NCBI GenBank assembly: GCA_964035015.1
Contig: OZ035997.1
Span: 87,449,483-87,513,482, forward strand
Direction of reading: 5' to 3'
DNA from: Corallium rubrum
Lineage: Eukaryota; Cnidaria; Anthozoa; Scleralcyonacea; Coralliidae
DNA length: 64,000 nt
Shown: piece after piece, positions 37,201 through 44,153 of the stretch
How the letters are laid out: each line of letters opens with the position of its first letter
Numbering within the stretch: position 1 is the stretch's first letter
Program-made: the position numbers and the translations under genes
The notes under the pieces: generated by a model
Databases searched by the model: none
What the model was told of the DNA's origin: nothing
Seen by the model: the letters and a program-made list of their open reading frames with translations, nothing else

Positions 37201-39963
37201 CCTACCGAGTTTTCGTATTGGGTAACGCACAATCTACCTTTGGACGACAAACTACGAAACCAGTTGTTGAAGCAAGATTGTCCTATTCAAAGACTTCGAA
37301 GACAGTTGGAAATTATGCAGAATGTGAGCTATCCTGCTGTTTATCTTTTTTTAATCAGCACAAGTTTTTATACGTTGTAAGAAAGTAGAATGCTTCGTAG
37401 GCAGTGTTTTGGATAGAGCGTAGTAAAAACGTGTTAAACTGCCAAGATTTTTAGTAAAGAAAATTGACGTTTTGAGCGAGAACCTTCATCAGAATAAAAT
37501 GCGATTAAATGGGGTTTTACATGTTTCTCGTCTAGATTAATGTAGTATTTAGAACTGTTTCGACAGTGGACAGTATAATTTAACTGTTGGTGGAGGTAGT
37601 GGTCTTGCTTTTGTGTTGTTCTGCGACTGATTTAGAAAGTGCATGTTTTATCAAAGGCAAATATGCACTCGGGATTTTTATAAAGAGGTAAGTTCGTAGT
37701 TGAAAGAACATTTGTCTAACATTTCCATATATTATTAATCATTTCTCGAGCAATTCTGATAGTTTTTGAAAAACTCACTCGTGCATGTTTTTTTTCTCCC
37801 AAATTGCACTCGAAACCATGCTATTACCTATACAAATATTTCGCTTTACCCAGCTTATGACGTCAGATGCATATCAATGTGACAAAAATTACTCATTACG
37901 TGGATTACATTTATTTAGGAAGTTTATTAATCAGAACGTCATAAATTGAAAGTTTTGATTTTTGTTGCCATTACCCTTTAATAATTATATTGGTACTTTG
38001 TGTACCTTGTAAAATTATTTTCCATTGTATGTTTTCCTTTTTAGTATGGTATCATGATATGCCAAGACTGTGAGACGAGTATAGCCGATAAAAAGGACTT
38101 GTTTTGGTAGGTTTTATACTTGTATTTCCATATGACACTCACTTATGTGACACTCATCGTTAGATCTGTCTTACAGCATGTCCCTTGGTGGTCCAATGGG
38201 CGCTTACGTGAACCCAGGAGGATATGTTCACGAGGCGGTGACGTTTCACAAGACCAAAGGACTGCGTCTAAGAGGATCTCCTTGCACAGAGCACAGCTGG
38301 TTTCCTGGGTAAGAGTCTGGAGCTCAGAGTTTTATGAGTTTAAGTACTTACGACAGCTTGTACAGCAGAAAACAACTAAAACTTTTTAAAACAACTTTAA
38401 GCTAAAGCACTAATATACTGACGTAGAAAAACATTTAATTGGAAATTAACTCACACAATGCAACTTGTGGCCCAAGCTGCACAACAAGTACTTGTGACAC
38501 AAGAACCGTTTGACTCCCTTGTAGGTATAAATATCGTAAAGAACCTTTAGTTCGTTTGTCGTCTGAGTTCTAGTGGCTAGTATTCAGACGGGTGTGGGTT
38601 CGAATCCCGTCTTGAGCTCAGAGTTTCTGAGTTTAACTATTTACGACAGATTGCTCAGCAAAAACAACTGAAAGTTTACCAACTTTAAGCTGAAAACACT
38701 AATATACTTACAGAAAAACATTTAACTGGAAATCAACTGACACATTGCAGCTTGTAGCCCAACAAGTACTTGTTACGCAGGTGCGGTTTGATTTGTTCTC
38801 AGGTAACATTTTTTGTTAAAACGTTTCCTTAACACAGCCGGTTCCCAACATCGATTTATTTACGCTGTTTATTTGACTCATTCTATTATATAAGCCATAG
38901 TAATCCTGCTAAACATGGGATACAAATCTGCCTAATACACCACTTTCCTTGCGAACGATGCAAACTGCGGAGCTTGCTATGTATTTAGCAATGTTCGAAC
39001 TGCTAATATAACTCGTAAATAGCTCCGTATCTAGCAACATTGCGGTTCCCAAAGCCTTTAAACTTTCTTGGTTTTACAGTGTATTTGAGCAATACACCAA
39101 ATCGTAGTTTTATTTGGGCCCACATGCGAATTAGTTTCCTTTTCAATTTGGGCCCCTATGCAAATTACATCGTCTCTATTAAAGCATAACGGGAAGATAA
39201 CATAGGCTGGGACTGTTTTTTTGACTGTTGAGTTCATTATTTTCAGACACTAACGTTTAGGATTACTGTCAAGGATAATTGATAAGCAAATTTTATCCTT
39301 ATAGCATACCTAAGCATTAAAAAGTTTCTGAAATCAGAAATGTTATGCCGGTTTACTACGGCTGCGTCAGCCTCATGTTATAAACGAACTATGTTTTATC
39401 CCGACTCAGATTGTATGCAGTCGAAACTCCTATTTCGTCTATCAGCAGGAGGCCGTTATGTCTAAACGTGGAGTTGAGCTGCGAGAAGGACAAACGACGA
39501 AGCCATGGAGGTCTTTTCTCTTTCGAGCAGCCTGCAGCTATGTTTGTTTACTTTGGAAGCAGAGGCGATCTTTGTTCGAAGCAGCCGTTTGCATTTTCGC
39601 AAAATATTTACTGTATATTATTATCATGGGAGTAACAGCTGGCTACGAACGCGGGCGCAAAATGTCTCGTGCTCAGTAGTTAGAGCGCCGGCTAATATTC
39701 ATAAGGTTGTGGCTTCGAGTCCCGTCTGGAACTCAGAGTTTCCTAAGTTTAACTACTTAGATAGCTTGTACAGCTAGAACAACTGAAACTTCGTCATTTT
39801 TTGTTGTTTCTTTAGCTATGCGTGGACAATAGCCGAGTGTCGACATTGTGGCAATCATATGGGCTGGAAATTTACTGCTGTAAATAAGAAGTTGCTTCCT
39901 ACCAAGTTCTGGGGACTGACAAGAGCCTCTTTGCGACCTTCTTTAAGACAAGAGGATGAGTAA
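13999..39963 (+). CDS. CRBN: Cereblon, CRL4 substrate receptor (11 exons, complete)
   Basis: Join 13999-14107, 19955-20061, 28802-28942, 31893-31960, 33921-34082, 34651-34798, 35758-35811, 37123-37323, 38045-38106, 38177-38308, 39816-39963. All junctions are GT-AG and phases are consistent, giving 443 residues (human 442). Cereblon is the substrate receptor of the CUL4-DDB1 ubiquitin ligase. Order: acidic N-terminus, [15 protein letters not shown] linker, LON-like domain (about 80-245), helical DDB1-binding segment (about 246-330), then the zinc-binding CULT domain. Zinc cysteines are C336/C339 and C403/C406. The three cage tryptophans are present: W392, W398 and W412, equal to human W380, W386 and W400. 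The human V388 position is Ile (I400). The introns are loaded with mobile elements. Confidence 0.95.
14831..15204. mobile_element. MITE with about 40-bp inverted ends
   Basis: The left end GGCCCTGTTTGTAAAGAGG... TTACCCTAGCACCTG is mirrored by CAGGTGCTAGGGTAA ... TTGTAAGCAGGTCC on the right with a few mismatches. No ORF. It lies in CRBN intron 1. Confidence 0.65.
15400..18300. repeat. About 40-bp minisatellite, 2.9 kb, with 278-bp higher-order repeat
   Basis: Dozens of degenerate units of the type AAGATCCTAACCAGAATCCT followed by GATAGGTTCCTAAAATTAAC (40 bp) occur here. Units 16,601-16,878 are repeated nearly exactly starting 16,879 (offset 278 bp), so blocks of several units were duplicated together. 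A TIR element at 15,528-16,339 interrupts the array. The rich AGGATCCT palindromes give many BamHI-type sites. Confidence 0.95.
15528..16339. mobile_element. 812-bp non-autonomous TIR element inside the minisatellite
   Basis: Perfect 15-bp inverted ends CAGGGTTCGAATTAG ... CTAATTCGAACCCTG. AGGAT occurs on both sides (15523-15527 and 16340-16344), but this may reflect the host repeat rather than a true target duplication. CAGGG ends suggest a hAT-like element. A piece related to the AGGATGAGTGTCC end of the 1.25-kb foldback element lies at 15,819-15,832. Internal ORFs of 110-120 codons have no recognised domain. Confidence 0.75.
18568..19079. mobile_element. 512-bp inverted-repeat element
   Basis: About 32-bp ends (CGGCGTTAAACGCAACGGGA ... 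and its near reverse complement). A second hairpin sits at 19008-19059 with 18-bp arms and one mismatch. No supported ORF. CRBN intron 1. Confidence 0.65.
19205..19740. repeat. GATCCTGTAGGAACTTG minisatellite
   Basis: Units of about 25 bp built on the same AGGATCCT theme as the 15.4-18.3 kb array, mainly 19,523-19,740. They flank the telomere-like tract. ORFs here are low-complexity artefacts. Confidence 0.85.
19354..19461 (+). repeat. Interstitial telomere-like TTAGGG tract
   Basis: About fifteen degenerate TTAGGG units (variants TTGGGG, TTAGAG, TTAAGG) in one orientation, embedded in the AGGATCCT minisatellites. Confidence 0.85.
19955..20061 (+). CDS. CRBN: CRBN exon 2
   Basis: Eight consecutive Asp and four Glu lead into [12 protein letters not shown], matching the conserved INFDTSLPTSHT of human cereblon. 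Acceptor CTTATAG, donor GTAAGT. Confidence 0.92.
20062..21315. other. CRBN intron 2, 5' part
   Basis: Near 20,394 GGGGCTGTTTACATGGGAGC starts a GC-rich dispersed repeat that runs to about 20,510. No gene seen. Confidence 0.5.
21316..21545 (-). repeat. Copia 3' LTR
   Basis: 230 bp, identical by eye to the 5' LTR. The polypurine tract GAGAGGGAG (minus strand, 21546-21554) abuts it. Confidence 0.95.
21619..24090 (-). CDS. Copia integrase C-terminal part, RT and RNase H
   Basis: 823 codons. It continues integrase with SDNGGEY and [13 protein letters not shown] (second Asp and catalytic Glu). An acidic Glu/Gln-rich linker follows, then reverse transcriptase with YVDDLLIA and RNase H with VDADWGSN and STEAEYVA. 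It overlaps the upstream frame by 16 nt. The first ATG is probably not a real start, since the polyprotein is normally continuous. Confidence 0.93.
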   Translation of the reverse strand: MVTNVTGKNIKILRSDNGGEYTSKVFVDYLRKKGIQRQLTIPRTPQQNGLAERMNRTIQEAARSMMHNAGLDYGYWGEAVATAVMLRNRSPTVAVANMTPYESLMGKKADISNLKVFGCNAYMHIAKETRKKWDAKSKKCIFIGYSLESKAYRLWDPKVRKVHLSRDVLFEENNFDERVRAPQYTKGLERAPDNQEQAMEEESPEEPEKQQSVIRQDDAEESNQQEADKRAAGDFPEEPVNEDQSVVTNDDAEEETEVQETDNHQEESEQLPRRSERSRMPPYRDGAITGDWWKHNAACSSTEGISEEPTTLEAALTSPDKAQWKEALDNEYSSLVKNNTWTLGPLPEGRNAVDCRWVFKVKYNADGSIERHKARLVAKGFSQEAGLDYGETFSPVARYTSIRTILALANQLNLEVHQMDVSTAFLNGELQEEIYMTQPEGYVEKGQEHLVCKLNKSIYGLKQASRCWYNTIDEFLKNSGYIQCKSDPCLYIKREGDSFMLVALYVDDLLIASNSKKMLRREKEALKSRFEMKDLGEVHYCLAIQIERKRNKKLMLLHQTKYLTSLLKKFEMENCKPVSTPLDQSTKLLPNEGDPIEKTKYQALVGSLTYAVTGTRPDLAHALGVVSQFCSNPGLEHWKAAKRILRYIKGTMDYGIKFDGSKLDTVRVSGFVDADWGSNPNGRRSQSGYLFSLCGGIISWASKRQSTVALSSTEAEYVAASLACQEAVWLRALLHDLNFVQEESTIIKEDNQGAIALSKNPKYHSRTKHIDIKHHFIREKVDNSEITLEHCPTDQMVADLLTKALGKTLFQRFRDLMGVTNVI
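24075..25703 (-). CDS. Copia gag-protease-integrase N-terminal part
   Basis: 542 codons from ATG at 25703. The gag domain starts [16 protein letters not shown] and carries a zinc knuckle [14 protein letters not shown] (CX2CX4HX4C). The aspartic protease has [11 protein letters not shown]. The integrase HHCC domain ([10 protein letters not shown] ... FCDGCAKGK) and first catalytic Asp ([10 protein letters not shown]) follow. The frame ends within integrase, where a one-base shift moves the rest of pol to another frame. This is either a disabling mutation or, less likely, a sequencing error. Confidence 0.93.
   Translation of the reverse strand: MASNEETALSRIEKFNGTNFHLWKFKMQMVLEDKDLWGIATGDEVEPAEEGTTEAQRRQFQRRARKALATICLSLGDEQLALVRSANTSKEAWCKLESHYEVKSLANKLFLRKRYFTMTMAENDTMTEHINKLKALAEQLEAVGAPISEDDQVATLLCSLPDSHNNLIMALESRAEDLKLEFVTARLLHEEHKRKEISLPVDNTEKALLTSKGKQHEKPKGKKKGKCYNCGILGHWARDCRKPKKVQSEEKKGTQANASCASKSTVTVEQHTLFWSSKHANNSSTWYIDSGASQHMSHQKDSMEDYVEFATPEKVRLGDNRVIEALGKGSVCLQVKVGENYKQAELQDVLYVPDLAKNLFSVSAITKKGHAMSFDQQKCVIIDKSGNLVGSGKVSDNLFVLDVLEVKEKSHNVNAATGECSEHLWHQRYGHLGLKNLRKLRDKELVQGLKFKSSQESTFCDGCAKGKQNRMSFPKEQATRATEILGIVHSDVCGPMQTKSHGGNRYFVTFIDDKSRFTAVYFMKHKDQVFEKFKEMKQWLRM
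25770..25783 (-). promoter_or_regulatory. Primer-binding site, initiator tRNA-Met anticodon arm
   Basis: The plus strand reads CTGGGCCCATAACC, identical to the anticodon stem-loop of eukaryotic initiator tRNA-Met. The RNA therefore pairs with an internal tRNA segment (half-tRNA priming), as in Drosophila copia. Confidence 0.85.
25784..26013 (-). repeat. Copia 5' LTR
   Basis: 230 bp. The primer-binding site lies directly downstream on the minus strand, at 25770-25783. Confidence 0.95.
26019..26954. other. CRBN intron 2, middle part
   Basis: A GTTGAGTGACTACAACTACC phrase near 26,275 is mirrored near 26,650 (GGTAGCTGTAGTCACCCAAC), marking a degraded inverted-repeat element of about 400 bp. No gene. 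Confidence 0.45.
26955..28230 (+). pseudogene. 5'-truncated LINE reverse transcriptase (CR1/L2-like)
   Basis: Partial RT with [14 protein letters not shown] (about 27,107-27,150) and the YADD catalytic motif at 27195-27206, which lies in a different frame, so there is a frameshift between them. Downstream [27 protein letters not shown] and RLQKVQ are typical of the RT thumb and C-terminus of CR1/L2-type elements. The 3' end carries an (ATT)n tail at about 28,181-28,230. The endonuclease is missing. It lies in CRBN intron 2. Confidence 0.85.
28181..28230. repeat. (ATT)n microsatellite, LINE tail
   Basis: About 16 ATT units immediately after the LINE 3' end. Confidence 0.9.
28709..28772. repeat. 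(CCATT)n microsatellite
   Basis: About 12 perfect pentamers, ending some 30 bp before the CRBN exon 3 acceptor. Confidence 0.95.
28802..28942 (+). CDS. CRBN: CRBN exon 3
   Basis: It begins YLGEEMDD and encodes the start of the LON domain with the [13 protein letters not shown] motif. The acceptor TTTGTAG at 28801 was chosen over a nearby TTTAG because only it keeps the frame and the YLG residues. Confidence 0.92.
28943..30744. other. CRBN intron 3, 5' part
   Basis: No gene supported. At about 29,728-29,776 a 17-bp imperfect inverted repeat surrounds a TTTATGTTTA centre. Confidence 0.4.
30745..31135. repeat. Degenerate tandem repeat, about 120 bp unit
   Basis: Three to four diverged copies of a phrase containing GTTAAACACGCTATTG, GGTTAGCGTATA and AGCTAGGCG. 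CRBN intron 3. Confidence 0.7.
31503..31806. repeat. (ACACATAACAAA)n and (CAAAA)n low-complexity block
   Basis: 31,503-31,620 is a 12-13 bp tandem repeat. 31,616-31,805 is nearly pure (CAAAA)n. The long Phe/Cys/Val or Lys/Gln/Asn ORFs here on both strands are repeat translations, not genes. Confidence 0.97.
31893..31960 (+). CDS. CRBN: CRBN exon 4
   Basis: Encodes LON residues including [10 protein letters not shown], matching human KDRTFAVLAY. Acceptor TTGTAG, donor CAG|GTCAGT. Confidence 0.9.
31961..33920. other. CRBN intron 4
   Basis: Contains dispersed-repeat-like stretches (32,238-32,600 and 32,690-33,050) with short ORFs but no recognised domain. Otherwise AT-rich. Confidence 0.45.
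33921..34082 (+). CDS. CRBN: CRBN exon 5
   Basis: LON core: [12 protein letters not shown] and [17 protein letters not shown] align with human GTTAEIYAYREE and VKAIGRQRFKVLELRTQ. Phase 2 at both ends. Confidence 0.92.
34651..34798 (+). CDS. CRBN: CRBN exon 6
   Basis: Contains [17 protein letters not shown], equivalent to human VQILPECVLPSTMSAV, then a basic linker. Acceptor TTTCAG, donor CAG|GTTAGC. Confidence 0.9.
34938..35193. repeat. 256-bp perfect palindrome with head-to-head hammerhead-like motifs
   Basis: Arms of 125 bp, perfect by eye, surround a 6-nt centre (35063-35068). Each arm carries the same hammerhead-like motif, so the motifs lie on opposite strands. Perfect identity of the arms suggests recent formation or ongoing gene conversion. 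It probably derives from an inverted duplication of a Penelope-type terminal repeat. CRBN intron 6. Confidence 0.9.
35074..35116 (+). ncRNA. Hammerhead ribozyme-like motif in palindrome arm
   Basis: Core CTGAAGA at 35079-35085. Stem II is GTTAC (35087-35091) with GTGAC (35099-35103) around a 7-nt loop. GAAA at 35104-35107, self-complementary ACGT stem III at 35107-35110, U at 35111. Stem I support is weak (three pairs). A mirror copy lies on the minus strand at about 35,015-35,057. Confidence 0.5.
35430..35642. repeat. ACACAATACACA-rich tandem repeat, about 44-bp unit
   Basis: Three to four copies of a unit containing ACGATAGTGACGATACACAA plus simple ACACAAT repeats. CRBN intron 6. Confidence 0.85.
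35758..35811 (+). CDS. CRBN: CRBN exon 7
   Basis: 18 codons containing [12 protein letters not shown], equivalent to human SWPRWLYSLYDA at the start of the helical bundle. Short but in phase on both sides. Confidence 0.88.
35812..37122. other. CRBN intron 7
   Basis: A frame at 36,462-36,621 ends in [20 protein letters not shown] and is followed by an AAACAAATAAAC tail. It looks like the 3' end of a retroelement ORF, but I cannot assign a family. No other gene. Confidence 0.4.
37123..37323 (+). CDS. CRBN: CRBN exon 8
   Basis: Helical DDB1-binding region: [12 protein letters not shown] and [17 protein letters not shown] match human LPSNPIDFSYRV and LKIGSAIQRLRCELDIM. Donor AAT|GTGAGC. Confidence 0.92.
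37324..38044. other. CRBN intron 8
   Basis: 721 bp, AT-rich, nothing recognised. Confidence 0.6.
38045..38106 (+). CDS. CRBN: CRBN exon 9
   Basis: Opens the CULT domain with the first zinc pair, CQDC. The following intron is only 70 bp. Confidence 0.9.
38177..38308 (+). CDS. CRBN: CRBN exon 10
   Basis: CULT core: [18 protein letters not shown] and TEHSWFPG, including the first cage tryptophan. A SINE 3' fragment begins about 10 bp after the donor. Confidence 0.93.
38319..38381 (+). repeat. SINE 3' fragment
   Basis: Body of the tRNA-derived SINE (GAGCTCAGAG ... AGCTTGTACAGC) without its tRNA head, starting about 10 bp past the CRBN exon 10 donor. Confidence 0.7.
38555..38672 (+). repeat. 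tRNA-derived SINE, degraded head
   Basis: B-box GGTTCGAATCC intact, A-box partly deleted, body ends in AACAACTGA. Same family as 6.1-6.4 kb. Confidence 0.75.
39664..39790 (+). repeat. tRNA-derived SINE
   Basis: Head GTGCTCAGTAGTTAGAGC, B-box GCTTCGAGTCC, body to AACAACTGA. It ends about 25 bp before the CRBN exon 11 acceptor. Confidence 0.75.
39816..39963 (+). CDS. CRBN: CRBN exon 11
   Basis: Encodes [11 protein letters not shown] and GWKFTA with the second zinc pair and two cage tryptophans, then [12 protein letters not shown]. It ends EDE with TAA at 39961-39963. Confidence 0.93.
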
Positions 39964-40536
39964 CACACACAAGTAACACACATGTGTATATATACTCACT
40001 TTTTGAGTGTTTATAAGTAATTCACAACATGTTGCCTCTTACGCAGACGTCTTATGAGTTGTCAACTCCCACCCACTCACTACTTTTATGAAGAGAATTG
40101 TATGTAATGTATCATACACGAGTAGGAGTGTTTCATCAGGATATCTCAAAATAAATTGTTCAGCTAACTACAATAGTTGTTCATTCAATCACCTGATTGA
40201 AATTGGATTCTCCAGTAAAACCCAACATGTATATTAGAGATGAAAACCGGTGTTCATCTAATTCTTAAGATCTCAGTTATCTATGCAAAATAAACAAGTT
40301 GTTGCATGAATAAATGTTACACATACTCATGAATTAAAATCTCATGAGGGTTTATTTTAATTGCATTTTTCAATTGAAACCGCTCGATTGAGATGCCATA
40401 TCAACAACTCGTTTATTGTGTTTCATCAGTGGAATCCAAACACTCAAAAACAATAAAATCACTCGGCCTTCGGCCTCGTGCTTTCGTCATGTTTTCTCGT
40501 GTTTGGATCCCCTGATGAAACACTCAAACTCGTTGT

Positions 40537-40571
<35 letters not shown>

Positions 40572-42407
40572 GAGGTTTGTTTGTGTTTTCCTCATGAATT
40601 ATTAACGAGTTTGAGATGTAATGTTTAAAACATGAGCAGCAGTGTTTTAATTTTTTTCTCAAAATTCTATGTTTATTATTGTTACTTCTATATAAAATTC
40701 TATGACCACTAGTATTCTTTTTGGCGTCAATAAATTTACTCAGGTGCAAAACCACGAACTGATTTCCTTTTTGTTTTCTCGTGAATTATTGATGATTTTT
40801 TAAGCTCATGCCGTATAGCGGACGTTGGTGGGCGAGAGTTGATACCCCATAAAACCGCATTTTACCTCCTTTTTTTTTTTGCGCGCGAATCGACTTTCTA
40901 TTATAGCAAATAGATTTCTAATTAGTTCCAGTCAAGAGCTCGTAAGACAAAAGATAATGAAAAGTTGCGCGAATGAAAGTGTTGTCAAGTATAAAACCGG
41001 CTTACAGCTGAAAAATGCAAAATCAAAACAACTTTGCTAATTGCTTTGTGATATCTTAAGTATAATGAAGTAACTAAGTTGCGAAAGTTTTGTTGAGAAA
41101 TTCGGAGTTCAAGAACTATAGTTTTTAAACACGTTAGAAATCTTTTTCCGACAGTGAGATATTTTTCCGATTTTACTGCGATATATTCCAAGTATTTTTT
41201 AAATCTTTAAAAGAGCAAAAGAACCTACGCTTTTGATCTAGCTCTATATTTAAATCGTTACTTCAATTAAGGATTGTTTGGTAGCCATTTTTGAGTAATA
41301 AAAAAGCGTCTACAAAGTACATTTTGTGACAACTTTGTTGCAATGACAATTACGACGTCACAAGTGAAATTTCCGACAAGGCATTTCTGACAATTTATCA
41401 TTTTGAATTGACAAGGATTTCTAGTCCCAAAAATATCAATATCTCTAAAACGTTAAGTAATTTTGCGTTGAAATTGTGTCAGTGGGTTTACACTATCGTG
41501 TAGATAAATATAATGAAGAAAAAAAGTAGTACGTTGGATTTCATCTTTAAGACGTTTGCAAACGAGGCTACAATATGTTGATAGTAGGTAGTGATTAACG
41601 TTTAAAAAAATAAATTAATATGTAATTTATGCAAACTCTAATTAACATTAGAAGTAAATATGTAAATAGCGTCCGCTACTGGCGTCCGTTTTGGCGTATA
41701 CTATTGTATCCTGCAGCCACGAGAGAAATGTTTGAAATATATGAAATGTTTTCTGTAAAGAGGAAATGAAATAAAATGTATAAGTTTGCTTCATCCTCAA
41801 TATCCCCTAAAAGTAATAAACAATTGCTTTTACATTTTCCCACATCTCACTTCGTTTTCAAGTCATTTGGATTTTTTTGATTTTGAGATAAACTACGACA
41901 TAAAGTTATGTACAAGTAATTGTGATATATACAGGTAATTGTAAGTTATATGAAGAATTAATCATGTATATTCATATCTTCGACATTTGGTCTTGTGATG
42001 TTTAGTGTGATGAGATACATACACATGATTTTCTAATAAATTAATACAATTGCACATAATTGTGGAACTTTACGAGATTTTCAAAACCTTTGCATATAAG
42101 TGATTTGAATATAAGCGGCGACGACGGTATGCCATTTGGCTTAGCCAGCTGCTGGCCACAAGATCCTAAAAATGTCTTCAATTTTTTTTTCTCAATTAAT
42201 TTAATTAAAAAGTTAGTTTGAAAGTTCCCCAAAATGTCCAAAAATTTATTCGCTTGCATGATCAACTAATTGCCTGCAAATATACTAATCAAATATTATT
42301 GCTATATATAGCCTGCGCCGCAGACGTCCAAACCGGGTTTGGTAAATTGTCGAGAATTCTTTATTACTATTTCTTTATTTTCTGAATTCTATTTTGTTAC
42401 TGATATA
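39964..42407. other. Intergenic downstream of CRBN
   Basis: Contains the CRBN 3' UTR, a (TA)n microsatellite at 40,539-40,568 and a CTCGGCCTTCGGCCTCG hairpin near 40,461. No gene recognised. Confidence 0.5.
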
Positions 42408-42411
42408 TTAA

Positions 42412-42640
42412 AGCCTGGTCAAATGCTTTCAACATTTCATTCAACATTGTTCAACATTAATATATTGTTGAATTCAACTGTGATTCAACATGTTGAAAGA
42501 GTTTGGCCACCCCTGTTGAATGATGTTGAACGTTGTTGAATGGTGTTGAATGATGTTGAACATGTTCAAATTTTCGTTCAACACGCGTTCAACAATGTTG
42601 AACGATCTTGAATGAAATGTTGAAAGCGTTTGGCCAGGCC
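42412..42640. mobile_element. TTAA-flanked palindromic MITE
   Basis: Ends AGCCTGGTCAAATGCTTTCA and a near-complementary right end, TTAA on both sides (42408-42411 and 42641-42644). The interior is made of TTGAAC/GTTCAA-type inverted repeats. piggyBac-like non-autonomous element. Confidence 0.75.
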
Positions 42641-42644
42641 TTAA

Positions 42645-43093
42645 TTAGACTGCTTAAACTTTAAAGAACACGCAAAGTTGCTCTTAAGCAACTTTCTTTT
42701 AAACCAAAAAAATATATGCCAAACTATTGCCAAAACAGATCATGAACTGCTGCCGAACACCTTGTCCCTAGAAGCTAATTAAGCCTAATACCAATCTCAT
42801 TAGTTTTTCTTTTTTGTTCGGGTATGCATTATATATTGCCCTGAGTTGATTTCTGCACGATTGGCTTCGCTCGTTACTGATTGCCAGTGATTGGGATTGG
42901 GAAACGTTAGACTCCTGCGTTCTCTGTTTCGGCAGTATATCTAACCTTACTATATTTCGATTGTTGTTGCTACACTGCCTAACGCCGCACACTACTTTTA
43001 TATAACAGTTACATACAGGCCAGTCGTGGTGCCGACCTTTATCAAGTGAACTGGCTACGCTGAAGACCACGCACCGCGTGGGACGACCGAAAG
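42645..43093. other. Intergenic, no gene
   Basis: Nothing recognised beyond short frames. Confidence 0.5.
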
Positions 43094-43198
43094 AGAGGCT
43101 TGTAGCAAGTCATTCTCGTACCCAGGCCCACGCGCTAATGCGTCAAGGGGGGGGGGGCGTGAGGGTCTGGGTACGAGAATGACTTGCTACAAGCCTCT
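43094..43198. mobile_element. 105-bp MITE with 32-bp perfect inverted ends
   Basis: Left arm 43094-43125 begins AGAGGCTTGTAGCAAG. Right arm 43167-43198 is its exact reverse complement. The short centre holds a G10 run. Confidence 0.85.
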
Positions 43199-43320
43199 GT
43201 GTCGTATTTCCCCAACATCTATTTCCCCAACATGTCCTCCTACCGCCTTCAATTACCAATAATAGGTAATTCTCTGTCCCACATGCGGGATATTAAACTA
43301 AAAAGCATATAACAAAGAAA

Positions 43321-43860
43321 GGTAAAGGTGACAGGTTTGTTGAACACCTTCGTGATGTCAAAAACAATCTGCAAAACAAACCTGTTGCCAGGCACTTCAA
43401 CAGTGCCAACCACTCCTTTTCCAACATGAAAATCTGTGCCATTCAGCCCATTTCAGGTTGTAACGATACTCGTCGTAAACAAGAAATGCGTCTCATTTAC
43501 AAACTTGGTACCATTCACCCTCACGGCCTCAATGAGCGATTCTTTTTCATTTAGCTCACTCCACCACCATATTCCACACCTTTTCCTTAACCTTTTTCTG
43601 ATGATTTAAATAGTGGTTTATAACCTGTTTCTTTGCCTATTTGCAGGTAGCTGACCCACAAATTGGGTCAGCACCTGCACACAGGCTAAAATTACATATT
43701 AATTTATTTGTTTACTTTGTTTTTATTGGCTTACATGTGTTCACGTGATTCCCATTGTAGCTCTGCTATAAATACGTGTGACCACATGTGAGTTGTTTAC
43801 TAATTTCTCCTGACGAAGGGCCTTCGCTCGAAACGTCAAGAAGATTTTTTTCTCTGTTTT
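43321..43860 (+). mobile_element. Penelope-like element 3' end with hammerhead
   Basis: 43321-43554 is an open frame ending in a stop: RFVEHLRDVKNN, KPVARHFNSANHS, then EMRLIYKLGTIHPHGLNERF. This is the C-terminal GIY-YIG endonuclease signature of Penelope-like retroelements. The 3' non-coding part (about 300 bp) ends with a hammerhead motif. The RT and 5' part are missing, which is typical 5' truncation. Confidence 0.8.
43803..43845 (+). ncRNA. Hammerhead ribozyme motif (Penelope terminal repeat)
   Basis: Core CTGACGA at 43810-43816. Stem II is GGGC (43818-43821) with GCTC (43826-43829) closed by a CTTC loop. GAAA at 43830-43833, minimal stem III ACGT at 43833-43836, C at 43837 as cleavage nucleotide. 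Four or five flanking pairs can form stem I. The GIY-YIG tail just upstream supports the assignment. Confidence 0.75.
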
Positions 43861-44010
43861 TCAGGCCAACGTGACTTAACCCTGGTAATATTTTCTTCCG
43901 GGAGGGTTGTGGTTAGATGAGAGCGGACAAACCTTTCATGAAGCCTTACATGAAGTCCCTCATTTACAGCCAACATTTTACGCTGACGTATTTTACTGCG
44001 GGCTATAATA

Positions 44011-44024
44011 GTTACCAAGGGAAC
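44011..44024 (+). promoter_or_regulatory. RFX X-box-like site
   Basis: GTTACCAAGGGAAC fits the imperfect inverted half-sites of X-boxes bound by RFX factors. It sits 26 bp before the ATG of a probable ciliary gene. Predicted only. Confidence 0.5.
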
Positions 44025-44050
44025 GGTTGGTGAAAAATGAAAATTCACAA

Positions 44051-44153
44051 ATGGACGACGACAAGGAAAGATCAGCTCAAGAATACTTAACAAAACACCA
44101 AATTTTGGAGATGTTTGAGAATCTTACAGCTAGTTTAATAGTTGAAAGACCAG
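44051..44153 (+). CDS. First exon of an RIIa/DPY30-like domain protein
   Basis: ATG at 44051 encodes 34 residues with the phrase AQEYLTKHQILEMFENLTAS, then a donor CAG|GTAAGG at 44154. This resembles the N-terminal RIIa-type dimerisation helix of EFCAB10 and some adenylate-kinase-like axonemal proteins (EYLxKHxIxELFxxLTxxL). Phase 1 would let the next codon encode the Glu normally following RP. No second exon was found before 49.7 kb; the downstream DNA is retroelement debris and then the Maverick element. Family assignment is moderate, exact orthologue uncertain. Confidence 0.6.
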
